DNA from: Bryum argenteum
Taxonomy: Eukaryota > Streptophyta > Bryopsida > Bryales > Bryaceae
Reading direction: 5' to 3'
Length of the DNA: 64,000 nt
Assembly (NCBI GenBank): GCA_037043015.1
Contig: CM073321.1
Location: 15,187,001-15,251,000 of the forward strand
Position 1 is the first letter of the stretch; each line of letters begins with the position of its first letter. The position numbers were made by a program, and so were the translations under genes. A model generated the notes under the pieces. It saw only the letters and a list, made by a program, of their open reading frames with translations. It was not told where the DNA came from and did not search any database. Below, piece after piece: positions 39,105-49,539 of this stretch.

Positions 39105-39229
39105 TATACGTGCAACTTAAGGTCCAACATCCGTTCTAGCTTCAAACTGAAGATCCATCCGATTGGCCAATCTGAGCTACACTACGAGTACGCGGTCTTT
39201 GACTTGGACGGGCAATTCGACCGCCCTCT
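38278..39229. other. Non-coding between transposase and RING gene, with (TA)n
   Basis: Both flanking genes converge here, so this holds their 3' ends. A pure (AT)n tract runs from 39012 to about 39100. No further gene is seen. Confidence 0.7.
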
Positions 39230-42200
39230 TCATACTCTCGATCGACCACGCGATTTTCCTCTCATCTCCGCCTGCCAACTATCCTCCCCATCTTCGCCCG
39301 ATTGGCTCTTCCGCTTTTTGCTAGGATCCACTTGTTTGTTACGTAAGATTTCCATGGCCTTCTCGATCTTTGCAACGACATCCTGTACAACACCTTCAAA
39401 CTCATCCAATAATAGAAGTTGTGTGTCTTTTGGGTTTAAAAGACATTCTCTCCAAAATGAAATGGCGTCATCGATACGCACATCAAACTTCTTCACCGCA
39501 TCCCAATAAGAGACCTCCACATCTTCAAAAGAATTTTTCGGTATCGAAGTCCGGTATATTGCGGCCTCCTCCAATTTTGCGAGTACCACAGCTCTTCCAA
39601 TTGGAGTATGATCGTACTTCTTGTACTCCTCACCAAAGTTGGTTGAATCGGATATTTCGTGCCACGAACCATCTTCTCCCTTTTCCACTTTCTTTGGAGG
39701 AAATCGAAAGAAACGGTTGTGTTCAACGCTCCAATGCCCTCCGAAATTACGACAAAACAACTCTCGTTGCTCATCACCTTCAATATTCCTCGCCCTGATC
39801 TCTATTTCGTAATCTCGTGTCATCCAAAATAACTGATCATGATCCCCACCAAATTGAATGGCTAGTTGGTGTTTTGATTTTGACGTACTCTTCTCAAGTG
39901 CATTTCCCCAATTAGAATAGTTTAGAAATTTCTTTGGGTATTGATCCAATGGAAGATTCCATCGGTTGAACTCGTGCCCTGGTGGCATCAGATCTCGTAT
40001 GCCCATCATCTCATAGAATCTCGTGCTAAATGGGGAGCGACATATTGGACATACCGATTTTGTCATTGCATATCGGCATATGCAAGTAACATGAAAGTTA
40101 TGGTCACATTGACCCAACGTGTATGCGCCCTCTGGATCAAAATTATGTAGGCACACCGCACATTTGTCTTTAAGTATTGCGGGAGGAGGGTCGCATGTGT
40201 TGATTACAATGCAAGCTGACTCTTGTAGGTGGGATGAGAATCTACTATACGCCGCCCATCCTTCCTCTATCTCCATAGTCCAATCAACATCATTGTTTCG
40301 TCCCATCTTAGAGTAGTTTGTACGCTCCATCATCTCTTCAATATCCCCCCAAAAAGTGACCTCTATGGGGTCATATCGTTTTTTCGATCTGTTCGTACAG
40401 AACTTCTCCAATGAAGCATCTACAACTTCACGTGATTCCTTTGATGTAGATGCAATCGATTTCAGATCTTCTTTTGCCCTCGAAACCAAGCTCCTCCTAT
40501 TTTGAAGTCGATGAACCCATCCCAACCATGGTAGTTTGCGTAGGTGGATTGTTGCCTCTGTAGAATCTACCGTTTTGAAGGTTTTCCGTAATGCCTCCAA
40601 TTCAGCGACTGCCTCATCTCTCTCTTTACTTGTAGCCTCCAACTTCATTGAGCATGCTTTTGCTTCCTCCTCCAATTTCGCAACTGTAACATCCCTCTCC
40701 TTCTTCACTGCCGCGAACTTCATCGCCCATGCTCGTTGTCGCTCAATCTGTCCATCATCTATCTCCTTTTGTGATATTAACTTCAATTCCCCCGAAATTT
40801 CATCATCGTCATCATCGTCTATTTCGATAATGGTTTTTTCCTTATCTTCTTTACCATCCTCTTCACCAACCTCTCTGAGAGGAGATAAACCCCTGATATA
40901 GGTCTGTCCCTTATCTTCTTCACCATCCTCTTTACCACCCCCATCAATTTGTGAAAGAAAAAGACTATGAGAAGTCCCGATAATGGTCTTCCCCTTATCT
41001 TTATTACCATCCTTCTCACCATCCTCTTTACCATCGTCTTTACCACCCGCATCACATTCTGGAACAACATGACTACATGAAGCCCCCTGAGTGTCATCCT
41101 GTGTTGGAAAGAAGTTTAAATACTTATATCGGTTATCTTCTAAGTCTTCTACCGCCTGCCTTTGGCGCATTGCTTCTTCGTACTTTGCCACATACTCGCT
41201 AGCAGGACCTTGGCCAAACAACCGCAATTCCTTGTAAAACTCGTCAAGGAGACGTTGCGTAATTCGGTGTTGTTTCTGCAGTTTCTCAATGATTAGCTCA
41301 TTCTTCGCTCGCTCATTCAGTAGAGGGTGGAATCGATCTATGATTGCCTCATAATTCACCGCAGCTTGTAGAATGTTAGGCAAGATCCTTGCCAAAGCGT
41401 CACTCATTGTCACAAAACCGGGAGATATAGTAGCAAGTCTTTCTGACGCCTCTTTCAAGTCGAGGCCTAGAGCAACTATTGCACCGCCTGAGGCTTTATG
41501 CCTATCCTCCCCTGGCAAACTTTGGTCTTTATCTACCTCATTGCACCAATCAGCCATCATTTCTGCGGTTTTCAACCACTCCACCAATCTCTTATTGCTT
41601 GGTACCGTATGCAGATAGTCCACGAAATTTTCCACCATACCCGAATCTGTATGCATGACATCTATGGCATCTGTAGGTGATCTGATTTCCCGTGGTTCAC
41701 TTGGCCCTGCCTCCTCTGATGTTGGTACCGGGGTTACACTTGGCCCTGCCTCCTCTGATGTTGGTACCGGGGTTACACGAGGTTCTTCAACTACGTTTGC
41801 ACCTTCGAGCCTATCAGTTATAGTTGGTTCTACGATTGGGGCATCCGTGGCAACCGTATTCCTTCCATCCTCCTGATGTGTCGTGGTTGTTGGAGGAGAA
41901 TCCTTCTCCGCCGTCTCATGAGTTTTCCTCCTCAAGTACTGCAATAAGGCCTTTGTAGAGTTTGATTCTGAATCAAACCTATCAGGGATACCCTTTTGAT
42001 TTCTCCCGATTCGAAGAGGATGTGCACTACTCGCCGTGAATGTGCTCCAGTTCACCTTGCGCTTCAATATGAGCTCAGCATACACCATGCTCAAGAGCGT
42101 ATAGGAAAAATAACCCTTGCTCTTGGGAGGAGTTCCAAACAGTGCCACCCAAACTTCTTCAGCACGATGAAGGAAGTGATCATCCTTGCATGTTTGAGGG

Positions 42201-42532
42201 TTGCAAGTAAAATTATTGGTATTAACTTTGTGACATTCTCGAGGCCAAAGTTTCCCAATGTGATACATCTTCACATATTTCTTGCACGTCGCCATTCTCC
42301 AGTATTCCTCCGTTTCATTGGCCCAACCGCTCTCAGCTTTGATGGCCTCATTATCCAAGATCTCGTAGTGCAACTCATGTCTCGCTCCTTTTGGTTTCAC
42401 TCTCTTTAACGGTGTCTCATGTAAAACCAACTCAGTCCCCACCAATCCTACGTTTGTGTTTTCTGTCGCAGGTGACCTCAAGGTCTGTTCAGAATCAGCT
42501 TCCATGTTCGTGTTATCGATATCCGTCGCCAT
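39230..42532 (-). CDS. RING-H2 protein with N-terminal KKYVK/MYHI domain (transposon cargo)
   Basis: An intact 1,100-residue frame from the ATG at 42532 (MATDIDNTN) to TGA. I prefer this start because upstream codons fall in untranslated-looking DNA after a TATA-like box. About residues 65-165 hold the domain shared with the gene at 48322 (CKKYVKMYHIGKLWPR, TCKDDHFLHRAEEV, VYAELIL...W). A Ser/Glu-rich linker has a doubled VTPVPTSEEAGPS and repeated KEDGEKD-type acidic units. A coiled coil lies at about 590-660. A RING finger at about 790-835 reads CAVC, then CDHNFHVTC, then CPIC, that is C-H-H-C order. About 260 further residues are unrecognised. The RING suggests ubiquitin-ligase activity; its target is unknown. 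No introns and no stops. Confidence 0.85.
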   Translation of the reverse strand: MATDIDNTNMEADSEQTLRSPATENTNVGLVGTELVLHETPLKRVKPKGARHELHYEILDNEAIKAESGWANETEEYWRMATCKKYVKMYHIGKLWPRECHKVNTNNFTCNPQTCKDDHFLHRAEEVWVALFGTPPKSKGYFSYTLLSMVYAELILKRKVNWSTFTASSAHPLRIGRNQKGIPDRFDSESNSTKALLQYLRRKTHETAEKDSPPTTTTHQEDGRNTVATDAPIVEPTITDRLEGANVVEEPRVTPVPTSEEAGPSVTPVPTSEEAGPSEPREIRSPTDAIDVMHTDSGMVENFVDYLHTVPSNKRLVEWLKTAEMMADWCNEVDKDQSLPGEDRHKASGGAIVALGLDLKEASERLATISPGFVTMSDALARILPNILQAAVNYEAIIDRFHPLLNERAKNELIIEKLQKQHRITQRLLDEFYKELRLFGQGPASEYVAKYEEAMRQRQAVEDLEDNRYKYLNFFPTQDDTQGASCSHVVPECDAGGKDDGKEDGEKDGNKDKGKTIIGTSHSLFLSQIDGGGKEDGEEDKGQTYIRGLSPLREVGEEDGKEDKEKTIIEIDDDDDDEISGELKLISQKEIDDGQIERQRAWAMKFAAVKKERDVTVAKLEEEAKACSMKLEATSKERDEAVAELEALRKTFKTVDSTEATIHLRKLPWLGWVHRLQNRRSLVSRAKEDLKSIASTSKESREVVDASLEKFCTNRSKKRYDPIEVTFWGDIEEMMERTNYSKMGRNNDVDWTMEIEEGWAAYSRFSSHLQESACIVINTCDPPPAILKDKCAVCLHNFDPEGAYTLGQCDHNFHVTCICRYAMTKSVCPICRSPFSTRFYEMMGIRDLMPPGHEFNRWNLPLDQYPKKFLNYSNWGNALEKSTSKSKHQLAIQFGGDHDQLFWMTRDYEIEIRARNIEGDEQRELFCRNFGGHWSVEHNRFFRFPPKKVEKGEDGSWHEISDSTNFGEEYKKYDHTPIGRAVVLAKLEEAAIYRTSIPKNSFEDVEVSYWDAVKKFDVRIDDAISFWRECLLNPKDTQLLLLDEFEGVVQDVVAKIEKAMEILRNKQVDPSKKRKSQSGEDGEDSWQAEMRGKSRGRSRV

Positions 42533-42726
42533 GAAGAATAGGGAGTATTTAAAATACCCCGAAGATATCCCAAGTATGCAAAAATTCGATCGCGGCACCG
42601 CAAGAGTATCACGCCGACTTCCCCCACACCACAAATGCAAAGACACGAGAAGCTAATGCCCACGGTTGCAGCTCAGTTGAGATGGATGAATACAAGGAGA
42701 AGTGAGGGGAAATGAGGCCCCAAAGG

Positions 42727-42737
42727 CCTTTTATCCC
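42727..42737 (-). promoter_or_regulatory. TATA-like box of the RING gene
   Basis: The minus strand reads GGGATAAAAGG, about 195 bp upstream of the ATG at 42532 and just downstream of the G+C-rich block, the same order as at the other two cargo genes. Confidence 0.5.
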
Positions 42738-42764
42738 CCCTCCTTCCCAACCCTAGAGACCGGT

Positions 42765-42998
42765 CGCTCGACCAATCACGGCCGCGACCGATGCTGGCCG
42801 GCCGATCCAGCCGACTGATCGTGGCCGGTCAATCCGGTCGACCGATTGGGGCCGGCCAATCGCGGCGGGCGTTCTCGCCGGCCGGTCGGTTGCCGCTGAC
42901 CGCCGCGATCGGCCGACCGATGTGGCCGGCCGATCGTGGCCGCTCGATGTCGGCCGACTGATGCCGGTCGACCAACGCGGCCGACCGATCCGGCGGCA
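42765..42998. repeat. G+C-rich GACCGGTCG-type block upstream of the RING gene
   Basis: Alternating GGCCGGCCGATC, CGACCGAT and GGTCGACC words in about 230 bp, bordered by poly-A/T and (TA)n. It sits just upstream, on the minus strand, of the RING gene's TATA-like box. Confidence 0.85.
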
Positions 42999-43062
42999 TT
43001 GCTTTTTTTTTTTAATTTTTTTAAAAATAAATAAATAAAAAAAATAAATAAATAAAATAAAT

Positions 43063-43065
<3 letters not shown>

Positions 43066-43119
<54 letters not shown>
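43066..43119. repeat. (TA)n microsatellite
   Basis: An uninterrupted TA run of about 50 bp beyond the 5' side of the RING gene. A similar run at 39012-39100 lies beyond its 3' side. Confidence 0.95.
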
Positions 43120-43124
<5 letters not shown>

Positions 43125-44010
43125 GTTCGTAGATCTTACAAAATTGCAAAGGATCCTTTTTTATTTCGCAAAGATTTTTGTTATTTGATTCTCAGTGATT
43201 ATCACACACTGAAAAAAGGAATCCTATGTTGATTTCTGAAATGCAATATATTATTTTTTCTCTTATACATCTTAACTCTAAATTTTAAGTTCATAACCAT
43301 TTTGAGTGGACTCTTTAAAGTGTAAATCTTCACAAATTCATAGATGTTTCAAACATTAGGCATTCATTTGGTTTCGAATCAATATCTTTCTTCTCTATTT
43401 TCCTTTTGTAAATTAATTGACCATTGGCTTCATGAATCAAACTTTGAACCACATGACCGACAACAGTAACTCTATTCCAATATTGCATGGTTGAGAATGT
43501 CAATTGGAGTATCCTCATCTTAATGTAGGACACTTATTTTGGAACAACGTCATTTGGTGAAAAATAGGCTATGAGATTGAAGATTCTATAATCCTAAATC
43601 CTATGTTGAATGTTCAATGTTCAATATTGTACAAGTATATTTATTGCAATAAATGTGTGATTTATTCCATGTCAATAACATCTTCATCAAAAATGATAAA
43701 TACAAAATAGATTATTTTGCACATATTAAGTATGCAATGTACAGTACTACAATTGTTATCCATTTAAAATATAACTTAGAACTACACCATACATACACGA
43801 GTCCAATATTTCCCTTCCACACACAATGGTGTTTGCAAAGCTTTGCAACACCAAAACTAGAATTAAAATGAATTCTATCCCAAAATCCCAAGATCCTAAA
43901 CCGTAATCCGTAAACCCTGTACCATAGAGGCCTAAAGAGTTATTCATACATCCTAAACCATAAACCACAAATCCTATCCACAAGTGATTTTATCCACTAG
44001 ATACTCTAAA
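43125..44010. repeat. Module B, first copy (duplicate at 45150-45990)
   Basis: Shared phrases occur in order in both copies: GGATCCTTTTTTATT, AGGAATCCTATGTTGATTTC, GTGTGATTTATTCCATGTCA and AAATACAAAATAGATTATTT. This is a direct duplication of about 850 bp with scattered differences. No coding content is recognised. Confidence 0.85.
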
Positions 44011-44496
44011 TGAAGAAGAGATGCCTATTTAAAATATTATATTTTCAAAACAATCAATCGAAGGAAGAGTTAATTCGGAAATTACTAGAAATTGTGAAGA
44101 TTATTTTTGTAATCTCTCAAGGCAACCCTTGTGAAATTGACAAACATTTTGACTTGGGTCACTTTGGAACTCAAGTAGTAAATTGTTCATGAACATATTT
44201 CCAAAAAAGAATTTCAAACAAAGACTAGATTTAACTGCCCTTAATGGACTTCAGACCTAAATATTCTAGATGTAGGTTGTAAATTTGGAATTTGGATATG
44301 CAAATTTTACCACATGCACTTTGCGGTGTAAGGAGCACCTAGAAAAATTTAATAAAAAATTATTACTTTTGACCTCTTCATATAAGCTGCCCGAAATAGG
44401 AAACCTCCACTTTGGTGTCCATGGATCTTTAGGGGTTAAGAAGGAATATTTTAACAATAATAAATTAAGGTGTACAATCAAAAGCATGGTCTCCAA

Positions 44497-45075
44497 CTTC
44501 TAATGAGAATTGGCCCCATGGCCTTTGCTTTCCTTATAGACAAGGGCATCAACTCCCAATGCCTTCACAAATGAGAAAATTGACCACACTATATTGATTG
44601 TTAAATGTTTACTCCGATTCAAACCAATTGGGCACAACAACTCAAAAAGTGAGTGTATTGGCGTGGAGATTTGCTCGCCTTAACTCCCCTTGAAGAGAGT
44701 CCCTTATTATGGATTTATTTAAAGCCGAGAGTATCTTTGTCATAAAACATTCTCGCTTGGGACAAAGAGATATTCCCGACATTCTCTTGTCAGAAAATTC
44801 CTTGTCCATATTTAGACGCCACGTGGATCATACAGGCTAAATATAGTAGTTTTGAAAATGCAGGTATGCAACGCGAGGAAGTGATCGAAGTTGTGCAAAC
44901 GGGGAGTTTTGGGGAGAGGCAAGAGGAGGAGGGGGAAGGGGGGACGCGGAAGGAGCGACCGACCGGTCGCCCGGGGGACGTGGTCCGTCCCCAGACCGGT
45001 CGCCGGTCGCCGGGCCGGTCGCCGGACGCCGGGCCGGTCGCACGCCCGCCCGATGGCGGCCAACCGACATGGGCG
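44497..45075 (+). repeat. Module A plus G+C block, first copy (duplicate at 47350-47900)
   Basis: The stretch from GAATTGGCCCCATGGCCTT through GACGCCACGTGGATC to the G+C-rich start GACCGGTCGCCCGG is repeated nearly base for base at 47350-47870, where it leads into the cargo gene at 48322. The first copy has a shorter G+C block (44955-45075) and no gene after it, so it looks like a duplicated, gene-less promoter. A CACGTG G-box core is present at about 44820. Confidence 0.85.
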
Positions 45076-45149
45076 GCCGCTGTACAGTTTTTTATTTATT
45101 TATTTGTTTTATTTTTTTTAATTTTTTTTTTCTTAAATATATAACTAAA

Positions 45150-45990
45150 ATCTAATAAAATTGCATAGGATCCTTTTTTTATTCCTCAAAGATTTCTGTT
45201 ACTCGATTTTCAGTAATTACTACACAATAAAAAAAGGAATCCTATGTTGATTTCTGAAATGCTAAGTATTCTTTTTTCACGGATACATCTAAACTTTAAA
45301 TTTTAAGTTCATAACCATTTCGAGTGGACTCCATAAAAGTATAGATCTTTTGGAATTCAAAGATGTTTCGTACAAATACTACTTCAGTACTCATACGTTA
45401 TGATCTATGAGGCTCTATGAATTAAACTCTGAGCCACATGACTTACAATAGTAACTCTATTCCAATATTGGTTAAAAATAGGCTATGAGATTGAAGACTC
45501 TGGAATTATTATTCGTATGTTGATGTTGAATATTGTACCTATATATTCTCTGCAATAAATGTGTGATTTATTCCATGTCAATAACATCTTCAATCAAAAA
45601 TGATAAATACAAAATAGATTATTTTGCACACATTAACTATGCGATGTAGAGAAGTGCAACTTGTATCCATGTAAGATATAATTGAGAACTACACCATACA
45701 TACATTAATCCATTATTTTACATCCACACACAATTGTGTTTGCAAAGCTTTGCAATACAAAAACTAGGATTAAAATGAAATCCACCCCAAATCCCCAAGA
45801 CCATAAACCCTAAACCCTAAACCCTATACCCTAAACCCTATACCCTAGAGGCCTACATAGTAATTCATACATCTTTAACCAAGAACTTAAAGTTTATCCA
45901 CAAGAGAATGTATCCATTACATACTGTAAATGAAGAAGTGATGGCTCTTGAAAATATTCTATTCCCAAATCAATCAATCATAGTATACGA
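45150..45990. repeat. Module B, second copy, with telomere-like CCCTAAA run
   Basis: Second copy of 43125-44010. At 45803-45850 it contains a run of TAAACCCTAAACCC and ACCCTATACCCTA. In the first copy the matching part is more degenerate. The run resembles the plant telomere unit but is short and internal. Confidence 0.8.
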
Positions 45991-47349
45991 ATAATCAATT
46001 TTATATAACATCTAATCTTAGTACTAATGTACTATACGTGTACAATATCAAATATGCTTAAAAATTTAGAAGTTGATGCCATTATTGCCATATGTTAAAC
46101 ACTTATAGGGTGGGATATTTTTTAAAATTTATTTGTCTCCCTATTTATTTCTCTTATTTTATGATTGCAAAAATAGTAACAATGAAAACTTATTTCGATT
46201 ACCTTTGTAAGAGGAAAATAAGTAACTATTCAAATCCATACAATAAGAATAATGCTACAATTAATTATATGTACTAGATTAATTATATACTCCTAGGTTA
46301 GTTGAAGGTTGTTAAACAAAAAATAGCGAATAATAGAAATAATTGTTTATGCACCGTATTTTTTATAATAAGTTCTACTAATTAGAATACACAACGATGG
46401 AGTAATTTCCAAATACCCATCAATTAATATAGACCATACAATGTGGAAAAGTTAAGGCCCAAATAGAAAGTCTAAATATTGACAAACTCAGTAAGACCAA
46501 AGTTATGAAAAGTAAATGCTCACACATGGTCACCTACATTTCATATATACTCGGATCTCTCCAATGTTAGACATCAATATACTCTCACCAAGGAATAGGT
46601 AAAATTTATGGAATGTAATCAGAGGGGATTTAGAGCCACCTCAGGGTACACAGTAGGGGGCAAGTCATGAATGGGGGCCAAAACATGGCAAAATCTCCTA
46701 GTGAGAATGGATAACTTTTGACAAAAGTTGGAAGATAGAAGAAATGAATGTGAATCCATGGGAGCTTGCAATACTAGCACTCACCACTATGAACTATGGT
46801 GAAACCACCTAAAGGCGGGAGGCAAAGATTCTTGCCTTTATAAAGATCTCACCTCCCTTGCATTTACCTCATGCGTACATATTTAGGGTGGCCGCCTTTA
46901 GGCTTCTCCTTCTAAAATTTGTATTTCTTCATGTGTGTGCTTTAAAAAAGCACATAAATAGGGTTAGCTTGTCTTTTTCTGTTTTCTATCCGTGAAAAAT
47001 AGTAACCCACTCCTTTCTCACACCAAGTATATAGATTCCCTCAATTTTCCTTAAGTGTACGAGAATAGGTGGTTTCACTATAAAGGGGCTATGTCCAATA
47101 TTTTTGGATATAGTTTATAATTTCAACCATAGGATCTTGAGTAGACTACCATATGTAGTAGTGTGAAATCTTCAACCGTTGGATCATCACTAGATGCGAG
47201 ATCATAAGATTTGAAATTGAATATGAAACATTTTTTGGCTGTGACGATAAAAGACGAAATGGTGGCCATGGTTGTTAAGGTGTTAGGGAAGAATAATTCC
47301 AAAAAATAAAAAATAAAAAATAAATGTGTACAAATAAAAAACATGGACT
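45991..47349. other. No recognisable gene, inside the hAT element
   Basis: A+T-rich spacer between module B and module A of the second unit. No supported frame. Confidence 0.5.
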
Positions 47350-48175
47350 CTAGTTAATAATAAGAATTGGCCCCATGGCCTTGGCTCTCCTTCTAGACAT
47401 GGGCTTCAACTCCAAAGGACTTCACGACTCGGAAAATTGGCCCCACTAAATTGGTTGTTAAATGTATTGTCCAGTTAAAGCTAATTGGGCAACATAACTC
47501 AAAAAGTGAGTGAATTGGCTTGGAGATTTGTTGGCCTTCACTCCTCTTGCAAAGAGTCCCTTATTATAGATTTATTTAAAGCCGATAGTATCTTTGTCAT
47601 AAAACATTCCCGTTTATAACGAAAAGACATTCCCGACATTCCCTTGTCAAAACGTTCCCTATCCATATTTAGACGCCACGTGAACCAAACAGGCTAAATA
47701 TAGTAGTTTTGAAAATGCAGGTTTGCAACGCGGGGAAGACATCGAAGTTGTGCAAACGGGGAGTTTTGGGGAGAGGCAAGAGGAGGAGGGGGAAGGGGGA
47801 ACGCGGAAGGAGCGACTGACCGGTCGCCCGGGGAACGTGGGCGGTCGCCAGCCTGGTCGCCGGTCGCCGGCCCGGTCGCCGTTCGCCAGGCCGATCGACC
47901 GACCGGTCGCCGGTCGCCAGTCGGTCGGGCGGACGGCCGCAGTCGGCAGGCCGGCCGGCGGGACGTCGCCGGCCGCCGGATCGGTCGGCCGGGATCGGCG
48001 GCCCCGATCGACCGATCGGCGGCGCGCGCCATCGGGCGGCCCGATGAACCGATCGGACGTCGACCCGATCGGTCGTCGTCGCCCGCCCCGTCGCCGCCGC
48101 CGGATCACCGATTGACGGTGCCGCCGGCGGATCGGACGTCCATCTGCCTACCGCCAATGGCGTCCGATCCCGGTC
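47350..48175 (+). repeat. Module A plus large G+C-rich block, second copy, upstream of the 48322 gene
   Basis: 47350-47812 repeats module A. 47813-48175 is a G+C-rich block (CCGGTCGCCGG, CCGATCGGTCGG, GGCCGGCCGGCGG). Reading frames on both strands are open through the block only because stop codons are rare in such sequence. Confidence 0.85.
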
Positions 48176-48178
48176 GGC

Positions 48179-48185
48179 ATAAATA
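48179..48185 (+). promoter_or_regulatory. TATA-like box of the cargo gene at 48322
   Basis: ATAAATA follows the G+C-rich block directly and is followed by GGAGGGGAGGGG, about 140 bp before the ATG. Confidence 0.55.
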
Positions 48186-48321
48186 GGAGGGGAGGGGCTC
48201 ATTGTCCTCACTGGTGAACGGGTCAGACGTTGCGGCTTTTTTTAAAGTCGCATCGATCATAGTTACTCGAGTCCGCGTGGATCACCCACGCCCAGTCTGT
48301 GCATACTTGTCGCTGCTGGGA

Positions 48322-49539
48322 ATGGCGCCGAAGTTTTCACGTTCGAGGGGCGAGGCCAAGTCTCCACGACCAAAGGGCGACCCTCCTAAAATGGATTGGG
48401 AAGCATGGAGTGACCCAAACTGTGTTGCAGAGCCGGGTTGGCGAGAGGAGAGGGCGGACATTTGGAATTGCACCATATGCAAGAAGTACGTGAAGATGTA
48501 CCACATAATGAAGTTATGGCCGCGGCACCAAGCAGAGAAATATGGTCCTCGTCGCGAAGGCCCAGTGAAGAGTTGCAAGAGCGACCATTTTGCGCACAGA
48601 TATCATGAAGTCACAATTGCGGTTGGAATCAAGAACACAAGGCCAGAATTGATGTTGTATTCTACCATGGCCATGGTGTGGGCTGAAATAGTCCTTCACA
48701 AGGACATTGACTGGACCACTGTGATAGGTTTGAAGGTGCATTTATTGGATCGCAACAACCGATTCATTTCCACAAATTGGATGGGACCAAGCGATTGTTA
48801 TACTACTTATTCAGACCGTTCAGCTGATATGGATGCCCAACTTCAACAACATGGAACTCCAAGGGCATATGGGGGCACTCAGCAAGACAGAAGCCATGAC
48901 GATCGTCAAGCACCAGTATCCTTTGGCACAGGAAGTGAGGGGTATTACCATGGAAACCACCAATTCAGTACTCCGGTGAGTTATATGCCACCTCATCAGC
49001 AAAACATGTACGGAGCCGAACGCGAGTACGGTAGAGGTGGATCTAGTTCGAACTACCCATCTCCAATGTATACAGGAGGTACACATGGTTTAGGAGGTGA
49101 GGAGGGTAGCGGATCCAATGCTCAATGCAACTCAAGCCCAACTCATCCTATAAACCCATACAATCGTGGGAACCAATACGGTACAACATTCGGAAGTCCC
49201 GAGTACCGTAGGCCATCACACCCGAAGGAAACATACGAGTATGGAGGTTAATATAATAGAAGATCAGACATTGTTGGCTACACAAATTATGGATATGGTC
49301 AGAATGCATACGGAAGTAACGACCTGCCTTCAGCACCTTTCCTATCTCCTTAGGACGAAGAGGCGAGGTACCAACGAGATCTGCAACAAGCCACACTTCT
49401 AAGTTAGCAGGAATACATTGAACAGCTTGAAGCCGAAAGAAACTTTAGGCAAACGTACTTGTTTGGAGAATCTTCTCGAGGACCACCTTCTTACGGCGCT
49501 GCGCCAAGCCGTAAACATGATGATGAAGAATCGGATTAA
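48322..49539 (+). pseudogene. Cargo gene: KKYVK/MYHI domain plus Gly/Tyr/Asn/Gln-rich tail, three in-frame stops
   Basis: Start MAPKFSRSRG at 48322; it follows the TATA-like box. Residues 40-131 form the domain shared with the RING protein: WNCTICKKYVKMYHIMKLWP, SCKSDHFAHRYHEVTIAV and MVWAEIVLHKDIDW. Cys50, Cys53, His61, Cys85, His89 and His92 could bind zinc. A low-complexity tail rich in G, S, Y, N, Q, H and P follows and looks disordered. The first stop is TAA at 49249-49251 (309 residues), but the same composition and frame continue through TAG at 49351 and 49405 to TAA at 49537, ending KHDDEESD. All three early stops would be CAA/CAG with one C-to-T change. Either the product is the 309-residue form or the gene is newly inactivated. 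An intron ending ctccttag (49353) is possible but breaks the frame. Function unknown; possibly DNA-binding. Confidence 0.7.

Noticed and set aside
42753-43121. Frame beginning with alternating Tyr-Ile
   Set aside because: It is a translation of the (TA)n microsatellite.
47659-48211. Minus-strand and plus-strand frames in the block before 48322
   Set aside because: Same composition artefact as at 52560; the real gene starts after the TATA-like box.
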